From an uncultured Lachnospiraceae bacterium (GTDB lineage: Bacteria; Bacillota; Clostridia; Lachnospirales; Lachnospiraceae): DNA of 64,000 nucleotides. The notes under the pieces were generated by a model, which saw nothing but the letters and a program-made list of their open reading frames with translations, was not told where the DNA came from and did no database searches. Below are positions 43,060 to 53,706 of the stretch, piece by piece (within the stretch, counting starts at the first letter, position 1; every line of letters begins with the position of its first letter). The stretch is taken from the NCBI GenBank assembly GCA_946554445.1, contig CAMNSD010000003.1, forward strand, positions 62,001-126,000, written 5' to 3'. The position numbers and the translations under genes are program-made.

Positions 43060-44133
43060 TTGATACAGGTAGAGAACTTAGTCAAACGTTATGGAGATCA
43101 TATAGCAGTGGACGCGTTATCTTTTCATGTGGAACCGGGTAAGATATATGGTTTTGTAGGGCCCAACGGAGCAGGGAAATCCACGACCATGAATGTGATG
43201 ACGGGTTATATCGCCGCGAGCAGCGGAACAGTGAAGATTGATGGGCATGATATTTTGCAGGAGCCACTTGCCGCCAAGGCGTGCATTGGTTATCTGCCGG
43301 AAGTGCCGCCGTTATATGCGGGCATGACGGTATGGGAGTATCTTATGTTTGCGGCGCAGTTGAAGGGTGTTCCCAAGAAGGAGAGAAAAGAGCATGTGAA
43401 AACCATTATGGAAAAGACTGGTCTGCAGGAGGTGGAGGAACGTCTGATTCGTAATCTTTCCAAAGGATTTAAACAGAGGGTTGGATTTGCCCAGGCATTA
43501 TTGCATGATCCCAAGGTGCTGATTTTAGACGAGCCTATGGTGGGGCTTGATCCAAAACAGATCATTGAGATACGGAATCTGATCCGGGGACTGGCCGGAA
43601 AGCATACGGTAATCTTGAGTTCCCATATCCTCTCGGAAATCAGTGCCGTGTGTGATCATATCATGATCATCTCCAGAGGAAAACTTGTGGCCAGTGGTTC
43701 GCCGCAGGAATTGGAAGAAATGATGCATGTCAAGGCGGAAGTGGAAGTGATGGTGCTTGGGGAAGAAGAACAGGTACAGGCGGTACTTTCACAGATGGGA
43801 GAAGTGGAGAGTTTTACGATAGAATCTGGGAAAGAAGACGGAAGTCTGGTACTTCATGTCACTGCCAGGGAAAATGCAGATATCAGGAAGGAACTGTCCG
43901 TGGCGCTTGCTTCTGCCGGTCTGCCAATTTTATCTATGAACCGGTCAGAAAAGTCGCTTGAGGACATTTTCCTGGAATTGACAGGCGTGGAAGAGGAGTC
44001 TTATGCGGAGGAACAGGAAGAGACAGACAATGAGCAGGATGCGTTAGATGAAGAAGTGTCCGATCAGAAAGAGGTGTCTGTAGATGATGAGATAAAGGAA
44101 GAGGAGGTGACTGACGATGACAGCGATATATAA
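43060..44133 (+). CDS. ABC transporter ATP-binding protein, GldA-like
   Basis: A TTG start at 43060 follows GGGAGGAG. The 357-residue ATPase has GPNGAGKSTTMN near residue 38, signature LSKGFKQRVGFA and LILDEPMVGLDPKQ, then an extra acidic tail of about 50 residues (residues 305-357) rich in Glu and Asp. It overlaps the membrane gene by 17 bases. In Bacteroidetes the GldA-F-G system serves gliding; in Firmicutes homologues have unknown cargo. Confidence 0.87.
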   Translation: MIQVENLVKRYGDHIAVDALSFHVEPGKIYGFVGPNGAGKSTTMNVMTGYIAASSGTVKIDGHDILQEPLAAKACIGYLPEVPPLYAGMTVWEYLMFAAQLKGVPKKERKEHVKTIMEKTGLQEVEERLIRNLSKGFKQRVGFAQALLHDPKVLILDEPMVGLDPKQIIEIRNLIRGLAGKHTVILSSHILSEISAVCDHIMIISRGKLVASGSPQELEEMMHVKAEVEVMVLGEEEQVQAVLSQMGEVESFTIESGKEDGSLVLHVTARENADIRKELSVALASAGLPILSMNRSEKSLEDIFLELTGVEEESYAEEQEETDNEQDALDEEVSDQKEVSVDDEIKEEEVTDDDSDI

Positions 44134-46240
44134 GAGGGAACTGAGAGCCTTTTTTACTTCGGTGATGGGATGGCTGTTTGTGGCAGTCAATCTCTTTGTG
44201 ATGGGGATATATTTTGTAGTCTACAATATGATGCTGGGATATCCGACCATCTCCTATGTGTTGCAGAGTGTGGCGCTCATATTTAATATGACAATTCCGG
44301 TCCTGACCATGCGCAGTCTTTCTGAGGAACGTAGGAATAAGACGGACCAGTTGCTCTTGACGGCGCCTGTGTCCGTGGGGAAGGTGGTGCTTGGAAAGTA
44401 TCTGGCGATGGTGACGGTGATAGGGATTCCTACATTGATTGCAGGGATTGCACCGCTTCTGCTCATGCAGGCTGGTGAGTTTCAGGTGGGTGTTTCTTAT
44501 TCGTCTTTGCTGGGCTTTTTCTTATATGGCTGTCTGGGGCTGGCGATAGGTCTTTTTCTGTCTTCTCTGACAGAGAGCGTGGTGATTGCGGCGGTCCTGT
44601 CTTTTGTAGTTCTTTTTCTGGGATTTATTATGGGCGCTATTTGTAATATTATATCAGGGTTTGGCACCACTGGTTTTGCGAAGGTGTTGGTTGTAATCTT
44701 GAATTGTTTCGATATGGTGCGGCGGTTTGATATCCTTTCCGGCGGCTATCTAGAACTGGAATCAGTAGTATATTATCTGACGGCTATCGCGTTGGCGCTT
44801 TTTTGTACCACGCAGATGATTCAAAAGAGAAGATACAGTGTCTCCGGCAGGGGAATCAGATTGGGAGCTTATAGTGTGATGGGAATGGCGGTTATGACTG
44901 CTATGACTGTTGTGATTAATGTGATTCTCAATTATGTGCCGGACCAATACACTTCTTTTGATGTGACCATAAATAATCTTTATACATTGACCAACGAGAC
45001 AAAAGAATTTGTTCAGGGGCTTACCGAGGATGTGACCATTTATGTACTGGTGGATGAGAATGGTAAGAATGAGGATTTGGACAAAACGCTTTCCAGGATG
45101 GAAGAATTGTCAAAGCATGTGAAGGTGGAATATATCAACCCCATGGTCAATCCGAAATTTTATTATAATTACACGGAAGAGGAACCATCTAGCAACAGTT
45201 TGATTGTGGTGTGCGGCGATAAGAGTAAGGTGGTGGATTATAATAATATTTACACTTATGAAATGAACTATGACACTTATAGTTATGAGGCCACCGGTTA
45301 TGACGGAGAAGGACAGGTGATCTCCGCGATGTCATATGTCGCCATGGAAGATATGCCGAAATTTTATATTGTGACCGGGCATGGGGAGTTGGAGTTTGAG
45401 GAGAACTTTTATAGTGCCATCAGGAAAGAAAATGTGGATTATGAGGAACTGGCGTTGTATGCGGCGGATGGGATTCCGGAGGATGCTCAGGGTATTATCA
45501 TCAATGCGCCCACAAGTGACTTTTCCAGCGAAGATGCGGATAAGGTTATTTCTTATCTGGAAAAAGGCGGCAATGCGCTTGTGATTCCCACGATCGTGGA
45601 TGTGGAAATGACGAATTTTGACCGGATTCTGGCTTATTATGGGATATCTGTGGTGGACGGCGTGATTGTGGAGATGGACAGGGAGCATTATTATCAGAAT
45701 CCTTATTATCTGTTCCCCGTGATTGAGAGCGATGAAATCACGCAACAGGTGGTAAATGGCGCCATCTTTGCGCCCTTTTCCAGAGGATTAGCCTATGACG
45801 ATATGGCCGACGACGTTTACTATACGCCGCTTCTTGCCACCAGTATGGATTCCTACAGTAAGATCGGTGTTTCTAGCGGGGAAGATTACAGCAGGCAGGA
45901 AGGGGATATAGACGGGCCGTTTGTGGTCAGTCTGAGGGCGGAAAAAGAAACGGAGAGCGGAGAACTGTCCCAGGCCCTTTTTGTAGCCAGCGAAAACCTG
46001 TTTACCGATATGGCGGATAGAATGGCGCCAGGCAATAATGTGAAGTTGTTTAGCAATATGATCAGCTGCCTGGCGGGACGTGAGAGCGCAGTGGGGATTC
46101 CGGCCAAGAGTTTTGCCATGAATCCGCTGATATTCTCTGCACAGACAGTTCTGTTGTCCGCGACTGTGTGCATCATTGTTGTGCCGCTAACGCTGTTGAC
46201 GATTGGTATTGTGATCTGGCTTCGCAGAAGGAAACGGTAA
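44117..46240 (+). CDS. Fused ABC permease and GldG-like auxiliary domain
   Basis: The 707-residue protein joins a six-helix ABC-2 permease (residues 1-235, GldF-like, with SLSEERRNKTDQLLLTAPVS) to an extracytoplasmic GldG/ABC_transp_aux domain (about 265-670, with YIVTGHGELEFEENF and ALVIPTIVDVEMTNFDRIL) and ends in a last membrane helix and LRRRKR. Usually these are two proteins. It pairs with the ATPase just upstream. Confidence 0.88.
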   Translation: MTAIYKRELRAFFTSVMGWLFVAVNLFVMGIYFVVYNMMLGYPTISYVLQSVALIFNMTIPVLTMRSLSEERRNKTDQLLLTAPVSVGKVVLGKYLAMVTVIGIPTLIAGIAPLLLMQAGEFQVGVSYSSLLGFFLYGCLGLAIGLFLSSLTESVVIAAVLSFVVLFLGFIMGAICNIISGFGTTGFAKVLVVILNCFDMVRRFDILSGGYLELESVVYYLTAIALALFCTTQMIQKRRYSVSGRGIRLGAYSVMGMAVMTAMTVVINVILNYVPDQYTSFDVTINNLYTLTNETKEFVQGLTEDVTIYVLVDENGKNEDLDKTLSRMEELSKHVKVEYINPMVNPKFYYNYTEEEPSSNSLIVVCGDKSKVVDYNNIYTYEMNYDTYSYEATGYDGEGQVISAMSYVAMEDMPKFYIVTGHGELEFEENFYSAIRKENVDYEELALYAADGIPEDAQGIIINAPTSDFSSEDADKVISYLEKGGNALVIPTIVDVEMTNFDRILAYYGISVVDGVIVEMDREHYYQNPYYLFPVIESDEITQQVVNGAIFAPFSRGLAYDDMADDVYYTPLLATSMDSYSKIGVSSGEDYSRQEGDIDGPFVVSLRAEKETESGELSQALFVASENLFTDMADRMAPGNNVKLFSNMISCLAGRESAVGIPAKSFAMNPLIFSAQTVLLSATVCIIVVPLTLLTIGIVIWLRRRKR

Positions 46241-46289
46241 GATTTGGAGATATCAAATTCCTCGCTGGGTTTTGGCGTGCACAGACTTG

Positions 46290-46332
46290 ACAGACAGTCA
46301 TAATTGGTGAAATAACAGACAGTCGTAATTGG
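46290..46332 (+). repeat. 25-base-period direct repeat upstream of the hydrogenase
   Basis: ACAGACAGTCATAATTGG (46290-46307) recurs with one change at 46315-46332. A GCACAA/TTGTGC inverted pair (46332-46337, 46359-46364) lies next to it, before the hydrogenase start at 46447. This could be an operator array. Confidence 0.65.
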
Positions 46333-46446
46333 CACAAGATGTTGACTTCCGTCTGAGTTTGTGCAAGAATAAATATGTATTTTAAAGGGAAGTCATACAA
46401 AAAGTTTGTGAAAATATTAACAACCTTTTTGGGGTGGAGGGCTGAC

Positions 46447-47925
46447 ATGAGAGGAATTGATACGCAGGTTCGTAAGAACAGAAGACGTATTTTTAAGGAA
46501 GTGGCCAATCTGGCCTATCATTCTGATAACTTAAAGGATGACATTGAAGCGCTTCCTTATAAGATTGTGGATTATGATGAGTCGGAGTATGAGAGTATTT
46601 ACAGGGAGCGGGCGATTGTGAGGGAACGGATTCGTCTGGCCATGGGACTTTCCCTGCGGCCGGAGAATCAGCCGGTGCATCTGACACAGGGGCTTGAGGA
46701 GAGTAATATCTCTGAGAAATATTATGAGCCGCCGCTTATGCAGGTGATTCCTTCCGCGTGTAATGCCTGCCCGGAGAACATGTATCACGTGACAGACCAT
46801 TGCATGGGCTGTGTGGCCCATCCTTGCCGGGAAGTGTGTCCTAGAGGCGCGATTTCCATGAAGAACGGCAAGTCCGTGATCGACCAGGAAAAATGTATCA
46901 GATGTGGTAAATGTAAGGCTATCTGTCCTTATGATGCCATTTCCCATCAGGTAAGGCCCTGTGCGGGTGCCTGCGGTGTCAATGCGATCAAAAACGACGC
47001 CAAGGGCCGAGCGGTGATCGACAATGATCTGTGTGTGTCCTGTGGGCAGTGTATGGTGAATTGTCCTTTTGGCGCAATTGCGGATAAATCCCAGATATTC
47101 CAGTTGATTCGGGCTTTGCAGGCGGGCGGTAAGATCATCGCCCAGGTGGCGCCGGCTTTTGCCGGGCAGTTTGGTCCTGATGTGACGCCGGATATGTTAA
47201 AGACAGCATTAAAAGAACTGGGTTTCTATGATGTATATGAGACCGCCATCGGCGCGGATATGGGAGCCATTGTGGAGGCGGAGCATTATGCGAAGGAAGT
47301 GGCAACGGGCAATCTGCCGTTCAGTCTGACATCCTGCTGTCCTTCCTGGTCAGTGCTTGCCAAGAAGTTCTTCCCGGAGACCATTGACAAGATTTCCAAT
47401 GCGCTGACGCCTATGGTGGCGACTGCCAGAGTGATTAAGAAAGAGCATCCGGACGCCAAAGTGGTATTTATCGGACCTTGTGCCTCCAAGAAACTGGAGG
47501 CGTCCAGGAGGACCATCCGTTCCGATGTGGATTTTGTCATTACCTTTGAGGAGTTGACAGGGATTTTTGAGGCCAGGGGTATTTTCTTAAAGGAGATACA
47601 GGCTCTGGACGAGATGAAGGGCGCTACCGGTGCAGGACGCGGATATGGCGTGGCAGGCGGTGTAGCCAGTGCCATCGAGGAATGTGTGAGAGAGTATTAT
47701 CCCGATGTGGAAGTCCATATCGAACATGCGGAAAGTCTCTCAGAATGTAAGAAGATGTTGATGTTAGCGAAGGCCGGTAAGAAAAACGGTTGTCTGATCG
47801 AGGGTATGGCGTGTCCCGGCGGCTGTGTGGCAGGTGCAGGAACCAATATCGCAGTGCCTGCGGCGGCTAAAGCGGTGGGTGCGTTCAAGGCGGCTGCATC
47901 CCAGAAGATACCGAATCAAAAATAG
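46447..47925 (+). CDS. [FeFe] hydrogenase with ferredoxin-type clusters
   Basis: The start is ATG 46447 (GGAGGG), giving 492 residues. The N-terminal part has cysteine motifs for several 4Fe-4S clusters ([37 protein letters not shown]). The C-terminal H-cluster domain has L1 TSCCPSW, L2 GPCASKK and L3 MACPGGC. It links reduced ferredoxin to hydrogen. The Ser after the L1 CCP (usually Gly or Met) and the N-terminal CxxC set suggest the group B branch rather than the prototypical group A; that subgroup call is tentative. Confidence 0.88.
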   Translation: MRGIDTQVRKNRRRIFKEVANLAYHSDNLKDDIEALPYKIVDYDESEYESIYRERAIVRERIRLAMGLSLRPENQPVHLTQGLEESNISEKYYEPPLMQVIPSACNACPENMYHVTDHCMGCVAHPCREVCPRGAISMKNGKSVIDQEKCIRCGKCKAICPYDAISHQVRPCAGACGVNAIKNDAKGRAVIDNDLCVSCGQCMVNCPFGAIADKSQIFQLIRALQAGGKIIAQVAPAFAGQFGPDVTPDMLKTALKELGFYDVYETAIGADMGAIVEAEHYAKEVATGNLPFSLTSCCPSWSVLAKKFFPETIDKISNALTPMVATARVIKKEHPDAKVVFIGPCASKKLEASRRTIRSDVDFVITFEELTGIFEARGIFLKEIQALDEMKGATGAGRGYGVAGGVASAIEECVREYYPDVEVHIEHAESLSECKKMLMLAKAGKKNGCLIEGMACPGGCVAGAGTNIAVPAAAKAVGAFKAAASQKIPNQK

Positions 47926-47945
47926 ACAGAAGGGAAAACAGAACC

Positions 47946-49418
47946 ATGGAAAAAATAAGAACGCGGTATGCACCCAGTCCCACAGGCAGAATGCACGTGG
48001 GAAATCTGCGGACGGCGCTGTATGCTTATCTGATTGCGAAACATGAAGGCGGAGATTTTATCCTGCGGATAGAAGATACAGACCAGGAACGTTATGTGGA
48101 AGGCGCGGTGGATATCATCTATCGTACTTTGGAACATACAGGTTTGCTTCACGACGAAGGTCCCGATAAGGATGGCGGTGTCGGGCCCTATGTGCAGAGC
48201 GAGAGACAGAAACAAGGGATTTATTTGCAGTATGCCAAGGAACTGGTGGAGAAGGGCGAAGCTTATTATTGTTTTTGTGATAAAGAACGTTTGGCTTCCC
48301 TTACCAGGACGGTGGCCGGCAAGGAGATCAATATTTATGACAAGCATTGTCTGCATCTGACCAAAGAAGAGGTGGAGGCGAATCTTGCGGCCGGGAAGCC
48401 CTATGTCATCAGGCAGAATAATCCAACAGAGGGCACCACCACTTTCCATGATGATATTTATGGGGATATCACGGTGGACAATGTAGAATTGGATGACATG
48501 ATCCTGATAAAGTCCGATGGCTACCCGACCTATAATTTTGCCAATGTGGTGGATGATCATCTGATGGGAATTACCCATGTGGTGAGAGGGAATGAGTATC
48601 TTTCTTCCTCACCGAAGTATAATCGTTTGTATGATGCCTTCGGTTGGAAGGTGCCGGAATATGTGCATTGTCCGTTGATCACGGATGAAGAGCATCAGAA
48701 GCTTTCCAAGCGCTGCGGTCATTCCTCTTATGAGGATTTGATTGAGCAGGGATTTTTATCAGAAGCGATTGTTAATTTTGTGGCGCTTTTAGGATGGAGT
48801 CCAGAGGATAATAATGAGATTTTTACTCTGGAAGAATTGGTTGGAAAGTTTGACTATCATCATCTGTCTAAGTCTCCGGCGGTATTTGATTATACTAAGT
48901 TAAAATGGATGAACGGCGAGTATATGAAAGCCATGGATTTTGATCGGTTCTATGAGATGGCCGAGCCTTATCTGAAAGAGGCGGTCACTAAGGATTTGGA
49001 CCTGAAAAAGATTGCGGCCATGGTCAAGACCAGGATTGAGATTTTCCCGGATATCAAAGAGCATGTGGATTTCTTTGATGAACTGCCGGATTATGATGTG
49101 GCAATGTATACCCATAAGAAGATGAAGACGAATGGGGAGACTTCCCTGGAAGTTTTAAAAGAGGTTCTGCCGCTTCTGGAAGCGCAGGAAGATTACAGCA
49201 ATGACGCTCTCTATGGGTTGCTTTCTTCTTATGTGGAACAAAAAGGATGCAAGAACGGTTATGTGATGTGGCCCGTAAGAACAGCCGTGTCCGGCAAACA
49301 GATGACGCCGGGCGGCGCAACGGAACTTATGGAGATTTTGGGAAAGGAAGAGTCTCTTGCGAGAATCCGCAGAGGCATCGAGAAACTAACGGATGCCTGC
49401 AGTGACATGCACTCCTAA
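47946..49418 (+). CDS. gltX: Glutamyl-tRNA synthetase
   Basis: The 490-residue class I synthetase shows [19 protein letters not shown] (HIGH-type signature), the LSKRCG version of KMSKS and a C-terminal anticodon-binding domain of helices. It charges tRNA-Glu (and possibly tRNA-Gln in species using the amidotransferase route). AGAAGGGAAAACAG precedes the ATG, 20 bases after the hydrogenase. The end overlaps the helicase start by 26 bases. Confidence 0.95.
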   Translation: MEKIRTRYAPSPTGRMHVGNLRTALYAYLIAKHEGGDFILRIEDTDQERYVEGAVDIIYRTLEHTGLLHDEGPDKDGGVGPYVQSERQKQGIYLQYAKELVEKGEAYYCFCDKERLASLTRTVAGKEINIYDKHCLHLTKEEVEANLAAGKPYVIRQNNPTEGTTTFHDDIYGDITVDNVELDDMILIKSDGYPTYNFANVVDDHLMGITHVVRGNEYLSSSPKYNRLYDAFGWKVPEYVHCPLITDEEHQKLSKRCGHSSYEDLIEQGFLSEAIVNFVALLGWSPEDNNEIFTLEELVGKFDYHHLSKSPAVFDYTKLKWMNGEYMKAMDFDRFYEMAEPYLKEAVTKDLDLKKIAAMVKTRIEIFPDIKEHVDFFDELPDYDVAMYTHKKMKTNGETSLEVLKEVLPLLEAQEDYSNDALYGLLSSYVEQKGCKNGYVMWPVRTAVSGKQMTPGGATELMEILGKEESLARIRRGIEKLTDACSDMHS

Positions 49419-51195
49419 TCAGGAGAAGGCCATTATGCACACTGTCGGCCCGGCACAGATTATAGCCGGGCCAGGCAGTGGCAAGACTTTTGTCACCGTA
49501 AACCGCATCCGACATCTTATTTTGGAAGAAGGCGTAGATCCGGCTCACATCCTGGTGATCACCTTCACGAAAGCTGCCGCTCTGGAGATGCAGCAGCGCT
49601 TTTTTACTCTCATGGAAGGGGAGAGGCCGCCGGTCTGGTTTGGCACCTTTCATGCAGTGTTCTATCACATTCTAAAACAGTCAGCGCAGTATCGCGGCTA
49701 TACCATTATTACAGAATCTGAGAGGAGAAAATTGATCAGAAATATCATACATATGCACAGGCAGTTTCTGTATCTGCAGGAGGAGGATATTGAGGAGATT
49801 CTCGGTGCCATTGGCAGTTACAGGCAGGGAACCCGGAGAGAGGACATGCAGATTCAGAAAATGAAACCGGAGGATTTGGAATTTCTTGTAACAGAATACC
49901 AAAGTTACCTGCAGGAGTTTCAACAGTTTGATTTTGACGACCTGATGCGGCAGTGCCTTAAGCTGTTTCAGGAGGATGCTGCCTGTTTGGCCAGATGGCA
50001 GGCACAGTTTCAGTATATTCAGGTGGATGAGTTTCAGGATATCTCACCGGCGCAGTATGAAATTGTAAGGATGCTTGCGGCGCCGGAGGATAATCTTTTT
50101 ATTGTGGGAGATGATGATCAGTCCATTTATGGCTTTCGAAGCGCAAGTCCGGAATCCATGATGCAGTTCTTAAAAGATTATCGGGAGGCGGTACAGGTTC
50201 CGTTGGATGTCAATTACAGATGCCATGAAGAGATTGTGGCGGCGGCAGGTCGTATCATTGCCGAGAACAAGAAACGGCTTCCCAAAGAAATACGAGCGGC
50301 CCATCGTCAAGGAGAGGGCGTGGAACTATGCACTTGTGAAGATGAGGGGGAACTGCGGAGAATAGTGGTAGAGAGATTGACAGAGGAGCAGAAGAACGGC
50401 GCATTGACACATTGCACCATGATCTGCCGGACAAATTTTGCCTGCGGACTCTGGGCGCAGGTTCTCTATAGTGCAGGAATCCCCTATGTGATGAAAGAAA
50501 AACGGAAAAACCGCTTTGAACATTTTGTAATCCGGGATATCAGGGCCTATCTGGCGCTTGGCCAGGGAGAATTGTGGAGAAAACATTTCCTGCGTATCAT
50601 GAACAGGCCCCTGCGTTACCTGAGACGGGACAGTATGCCAGATGAAAAGGTAGACAGAGAACAAATGTTGTCATGCTATTGCACTATGCCGGCCATGCAG
50701 GAGACGCTGAGACGGCTGTTTAGAGATTTAGAGTGTCTGTCCAGTAAGAAACTGCATTTGCAGATTCATTACATCCGCAAAGTGATCGGTTATGAAAATT
50801 TTTTGAGAGATAAATACGGCTCTAAACGGGCGGAGGAACTTGTACGTATCGCAGAAGAATTTGAGAAATTTTCCAAACAGTTTGCAACAGTGGAGGACAT
50901 GAATGACTATATAGAACACTACACCGAACTATTACAGGAACCGCTGGAAAAAGGAGAGGGAATCGCTCTTATGACCATGCATGCGTCCAAGGGCTTGGAG
51001 TTTGACACGGTGTATCTGCCGGACTGCAACGAGGGGCAGACTCCATCTTCCCAATCTGTGACGGAAGAGGAGATAGAGGAAGAACGGCGGATGTTCTATG
51101 TAGCCATGACCAGGGCAAAGCATAAACTATGCCTTTTTACCAGCAAAGGAAAAACCGGAAAAGATGGCCCTTCCCGGTTCTTAAAATCGCTATAG
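49393..51195 (+). CDS. UvrD/Rep-like superfamily I DNA helicase
   Basis: The 600-residue protein has the Q motif TPNQEKAI, Walker [10 protein letters not shown] near residue 27, motif II VDEFQDI, motif [14 protein letters not shown], motif IV VNYRC and motif [15 protein letters not shown] and [10 protein letters not shown]. It is a 3'-5' translocase involved in repair or replication restart. It is shorter than PcrA/UvrD (about 720) and lacks their long C-terminal tail. Its start lies inside gltX, so it is translated by coupling. Confidence 0.9.
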   Translation: MPAVTCTPNQEKAIMHTVGPAQIIAGPGSGKTFVTVNRIRHLILEEGVDPAHILVITFTKAAALEMQQRFFTLMEGERPPVWFGTFHAVFYHILKQSAQYRGYTIITESERRKLIRNIIHMHRQFLYLQEEDIEEILGAIGSYRQGTRREDMQIQKMKPEDLEFLVTEYQSYLQEFQQFDFDDLMRQCLKLFQEDAACLARWQAQFQYIQVDEFQDISPAQYEIVRMLAAPEDNLFIVGDDDQSIYGFRSASPESMMQFLKDYREAVQVPLDVNYRCHEEIVAAAGRIIAENKKRLPKEIRAAHRQGEGVELCTCEDEGELRRIVVERLTEEQKNGALTHCTMICRTNFACGLWAQVLYSAGIPYVMKEKRKNRFEHFVIRDIRAYLALGQGELWRKHFLRIMNRPLRYLRRDSMPDEKVDREQMLSCYCTMPAMQETLRRLFRDLECLSSKKLHLQIHYIRKVIGYENFLRDKYGSKRAEELVRIAEEFEKFSKQFATVEDMNDYIEHYTELLQEPLEKGEGIALMTMHASKGLEFDTVYLPDCNEGQTPSSQSVTEEEIEEERRMFYVAMTRAKHKLCLFTSKGKTGKDGPSRFLKSL

Positions 51196-51204
51196 ATCGG
51201 CAGA

Positions 51205-51537
51205 TCAGTCTACCAGTTCATCAAATTCCGCATTGTCCAGATATTCGTCAAAGGCGTCCGCCACCGCCTCATACTCATCATCATCCTCAATATAGCCGAG
51301 TTCCGGTTCTTCATTGGGATCGTCGGGATTTTCATGGTAGTGATAGAACCAGACTTCCCCGTCCGTGTTCTCCCCGTCTTCGCTAAGAGGTAGAAGCGCA
51401 ATATAATCCTTACCAGCAACAGAAAGGATTGTGACGATAGCGCAGGTGACTTTCGTACCGTCCTCCAGGTCCAGTTCTACGGTCATTTCTTCCGCATCAA
51501 AGCCTTCTTCTGTGTTCTTTTTATCATTTTTACCCAT
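51205..51537 (-). CDS. DUF1292 family protein
   Basis: The 110-residue acidic protein has the DUF1292 core (VELDLEDGTKVTCAIVTIL, DYIALLPL, EVWFYHYHE). Such small proteins are very common in Firmicutes and have no settled function. It converges on the helicase gene with only nine bases between stops. An AGGAGGC ribosome site precedes ATG 51537. Confidence 0.88.
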   Translation of the reverse strand: MGKNDKKNTEEGFDAEEMTVELDLEDGTKVTCAIVTILSVAGKDYIALLPLSEDGENTDGEVWFYHYHENPDDPNEEPELGYIEDDDEYEAVADAFDEYLDNAEFDELVD

Positions 51538-51693
51538 GCAGACGCCTCCTTTGACGGTGTGATTGTTGACTCTATTTTACAGAAAACAGAAAGAAGATGC
51601 AATCAATAAATAAATTTATATACAGTATTTGAAATTTATATGGTAAAATAATGATACTGACAGAAATCTTGACGGAAATAAATGGAGGCTTGC

Positions 51694-53706
51694 ATGCAAA
51701 AATCATTCCAGGTGACAAGGACACAGATATATCCGCTGGGTGCATCCTTTCAGAAAGAAGGTTTGCGTTTTTCAGCTGTATGTGACCGGAGAAACAAGGA
51801 CGGTTCGCGCTGTGAAGCGGGCGTGGTTTTATATGATAAAAAACATACCAGAGGGATTAAAATCCCTTTCCCGGAAGAATATAGAGTTGGCTCGGTCTGT
51901 TCCATGATGCTGCAGGATTATCATGACGATGGCTGCCAGTATCTTCTTTATCAGGGAGAAGAGATTTATCAGGATCCCTATTGTAAAGGTGTGGAGAATA
52001 TCTATCGTTACGGTGTAGTCAAAAAGACGACGCCACGGTGCAGGGCGGGGGAAAGCCCTTTTGACTGGCAGGGGGATGTGCCTCTTGGTCTTTCTTATGA
52101 AGATGCTATTATTTATGCGCTGCATGTGCGCGGTTTTACCAAACATCAGTCTTCCGGGGTGAAGCATAAAGGCACCTACAATGGCATTGTAGAGAAGATT
52201 CCGTATTTGCAGGAATTGGGAATCAATACCGTGCTTCTTATGCCGTCCTATGAGTTTGATGAGGTGATGCCTGATCATACGGTACAGTCGATGGAAGAGG
52301 CGGTGATGTCATATCAACAGAAACTGCCGGAACAGGATAACAAAGAGGTTGATAGAGAAGGAAAACCACGGTTGAATTACTGGGGCTATCAGAAAGGGCT
52401 TTATTATATCCCCAAGGGAACTTATGCGTCCGGGGATTCTCCGACCATAGAATTTAAGAACATGGTCAGGTCACTTCATGGGAGTGGAATCGGAATCATT
52501 ATGCAGTTTTATTTCCCGCCGGAAGTATCGCCGGTGGAGATCCTGGAAATATTAAGATACTGGGTATTGGAGTATCATGTTGATGGCTTCCATGTGATGG
52601 GAGCGGAACTGCCCTTGGAACTGTTGGTCAGCGAACCTTTGTTGGCGGATACCATGTTGTTGGCTGACAGGCAGTATCTGAGAAGTCAGGAAGGCAGAAG
52701 AAGCGGCCTTGGCTGGATGAATGACAGTTTCCTCTATGATATGCGCCGTTTCCTAAAAGGAGATGACAACCTGGTCGATACCTTCCTTTATCATGTGCGG
52801 GAAGAACATCCGGAGGCAGGCACGGTAAATTATATGGCAAAATGGGATGGCTTCAGGTTGGCGGATATGGTTTCCTATGACCGCAAGCATAACGAGGAAA
52901 ATGGGGAGGATAATCAGGATGGGACGGATTACAACTGTAGCTGGAACTGTGGTGTGGAGGGAAAGAGTCGTAAGAAGGCAATTGTGGAATTGCGTACCAA
53001 ACAGATGAAAAATGCCATGACGATACTCTTTATGTCCCAGGGGACGCCGCTTTTATATAGCGGTGACGAATTTGGCAACTCCCAGGGCGGCAATAACAAT
53101 CCCTACTGTCAGGACAACGCAACGGCCTGGATTAAATGGGATATAACCCAGAGCGGCAGAGAACTTCTGGAATATACGAAACTGTTGATCACGCTGCGCA
53201 AGACGTATCCCATCCTGCGGGATAGGACACCCCTCAGGGGAACAGATGCTCTTTCCTGCGGTTATCCGGATATTTCCGTTCATGGGCGGGAGGCATGGAA
53301 ACCGGACACTACGCCGGCCAGCCATACGATAGGCATCATGTATTGCGGATATTATGGGCAAAAGGGTGATAAACGGGAGGAGGGCTTCCTCTATATTGCC
53401 GTTAATATGCATTGGGAATCCCATGAACTTGGTCTGCCGAAACTGCCCAAAGGAAAACAGTGGACGGCTCTTGCAATTACGGCCAAAGAGGCACTGGAGA
53501 TTGCGGCGAAAGAAGCTTCTCATGAAATATGTGTTCCACCCAGGACGATTGCGATTTATACGGCGGTAAATGTATCGGAGATCGTCTCAAAAACAGCAGA
53601 AAAATCAGCTGTCACGACAAAACGAAAGAATCAGAAAAAATCGAGACAGGAAGAAAGGATACGGCGGACAGAAAGTGTACGCGGAAGTATAGAAGTTGAT
53701 GAATAA
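51694..53706 (+). CDS. GH13 isoamylase/GlgX-like protein with missing catalytic residues
   Basis: ATG 51694 after AATGGAGG gives 670 residues. The order and C-terminal hallmark of the GlgX branch are present (KHNEENGEDNQDGTDYNCSW, LLYSGDEFGNSQGGNNNPYC). But the conserved regions are broken: region II DGFHVMGAE lacks the nucleophile Asp, region III reads LLADRQ instead of an AEPW-type Glu, region I has no DxxxNH, region IV is KWDG in place of AHDG. It is probably not a hydrolase; a glycogen-binding or regulatory role is a guess. It overlaps DUF5662 by 8 bases. Confidence 0.85.
   Translation: MQKSFQVTRTQIYPLGASFQKEGLRFSAVCDRRNKDGSRCEAGVVLYDKKHTRGIKIPFPEEYRVGSVCSMMLQDYHDDGCQYLLYQGEEIYQDPYCKGVENIYRYGVVKKTTPRCRAGESPFDWQGDVPLGLSYEDAIIYALHVRGFTKHQSSGVKHKGTYNGIVEKIPYLQELGINTVLLMPSYEFDEVMPDHTVQSMEEAVMSYQQKLPEQDNKEVDREGKPRLNYWGYQKGLYYIPKGTYASGDSPTIEFKNMVRSLHGSGIGIIMQFYFPPEVSPVEILEILRYWVLEYHVDGFHVMGAELPLELLVSEPLLADTMLLADRQYLRSQEGRRSGLGWMNDSFLYDMRRFLKGDDNLVDTFLYHVREEHPEAGTVNYMAKWDGFRLADMVSYDRKHNEENGEDNQDGTDYNCSWNCGVEGKSRKKAIVELRTKQMKNAMTILFMSQGTPLLYSGDEFGNSQGGNNNPYCQDNATAWIKWDITQSGRELLEYTKLLITLRKTYPILRDRTPLRGTDALSCGYPDISVHGREAWKPDTTPASHTIGIMYCGYYGQKGDKREEGFLYIAVNMHWESHELGLPKLPKGKQWTALAITAKEALEIAAKEASHEICVPPRTIAIYTAVNVSEIVSKTAEKSAVTTKRKNQKKSRQEERIRRTESVRGSIEVDE

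Noticed and set aside
48094-48360. Overlapping plus-strand ORF inside gltX
   Set aside because: Shadow frame in a conserved synthetase gene.
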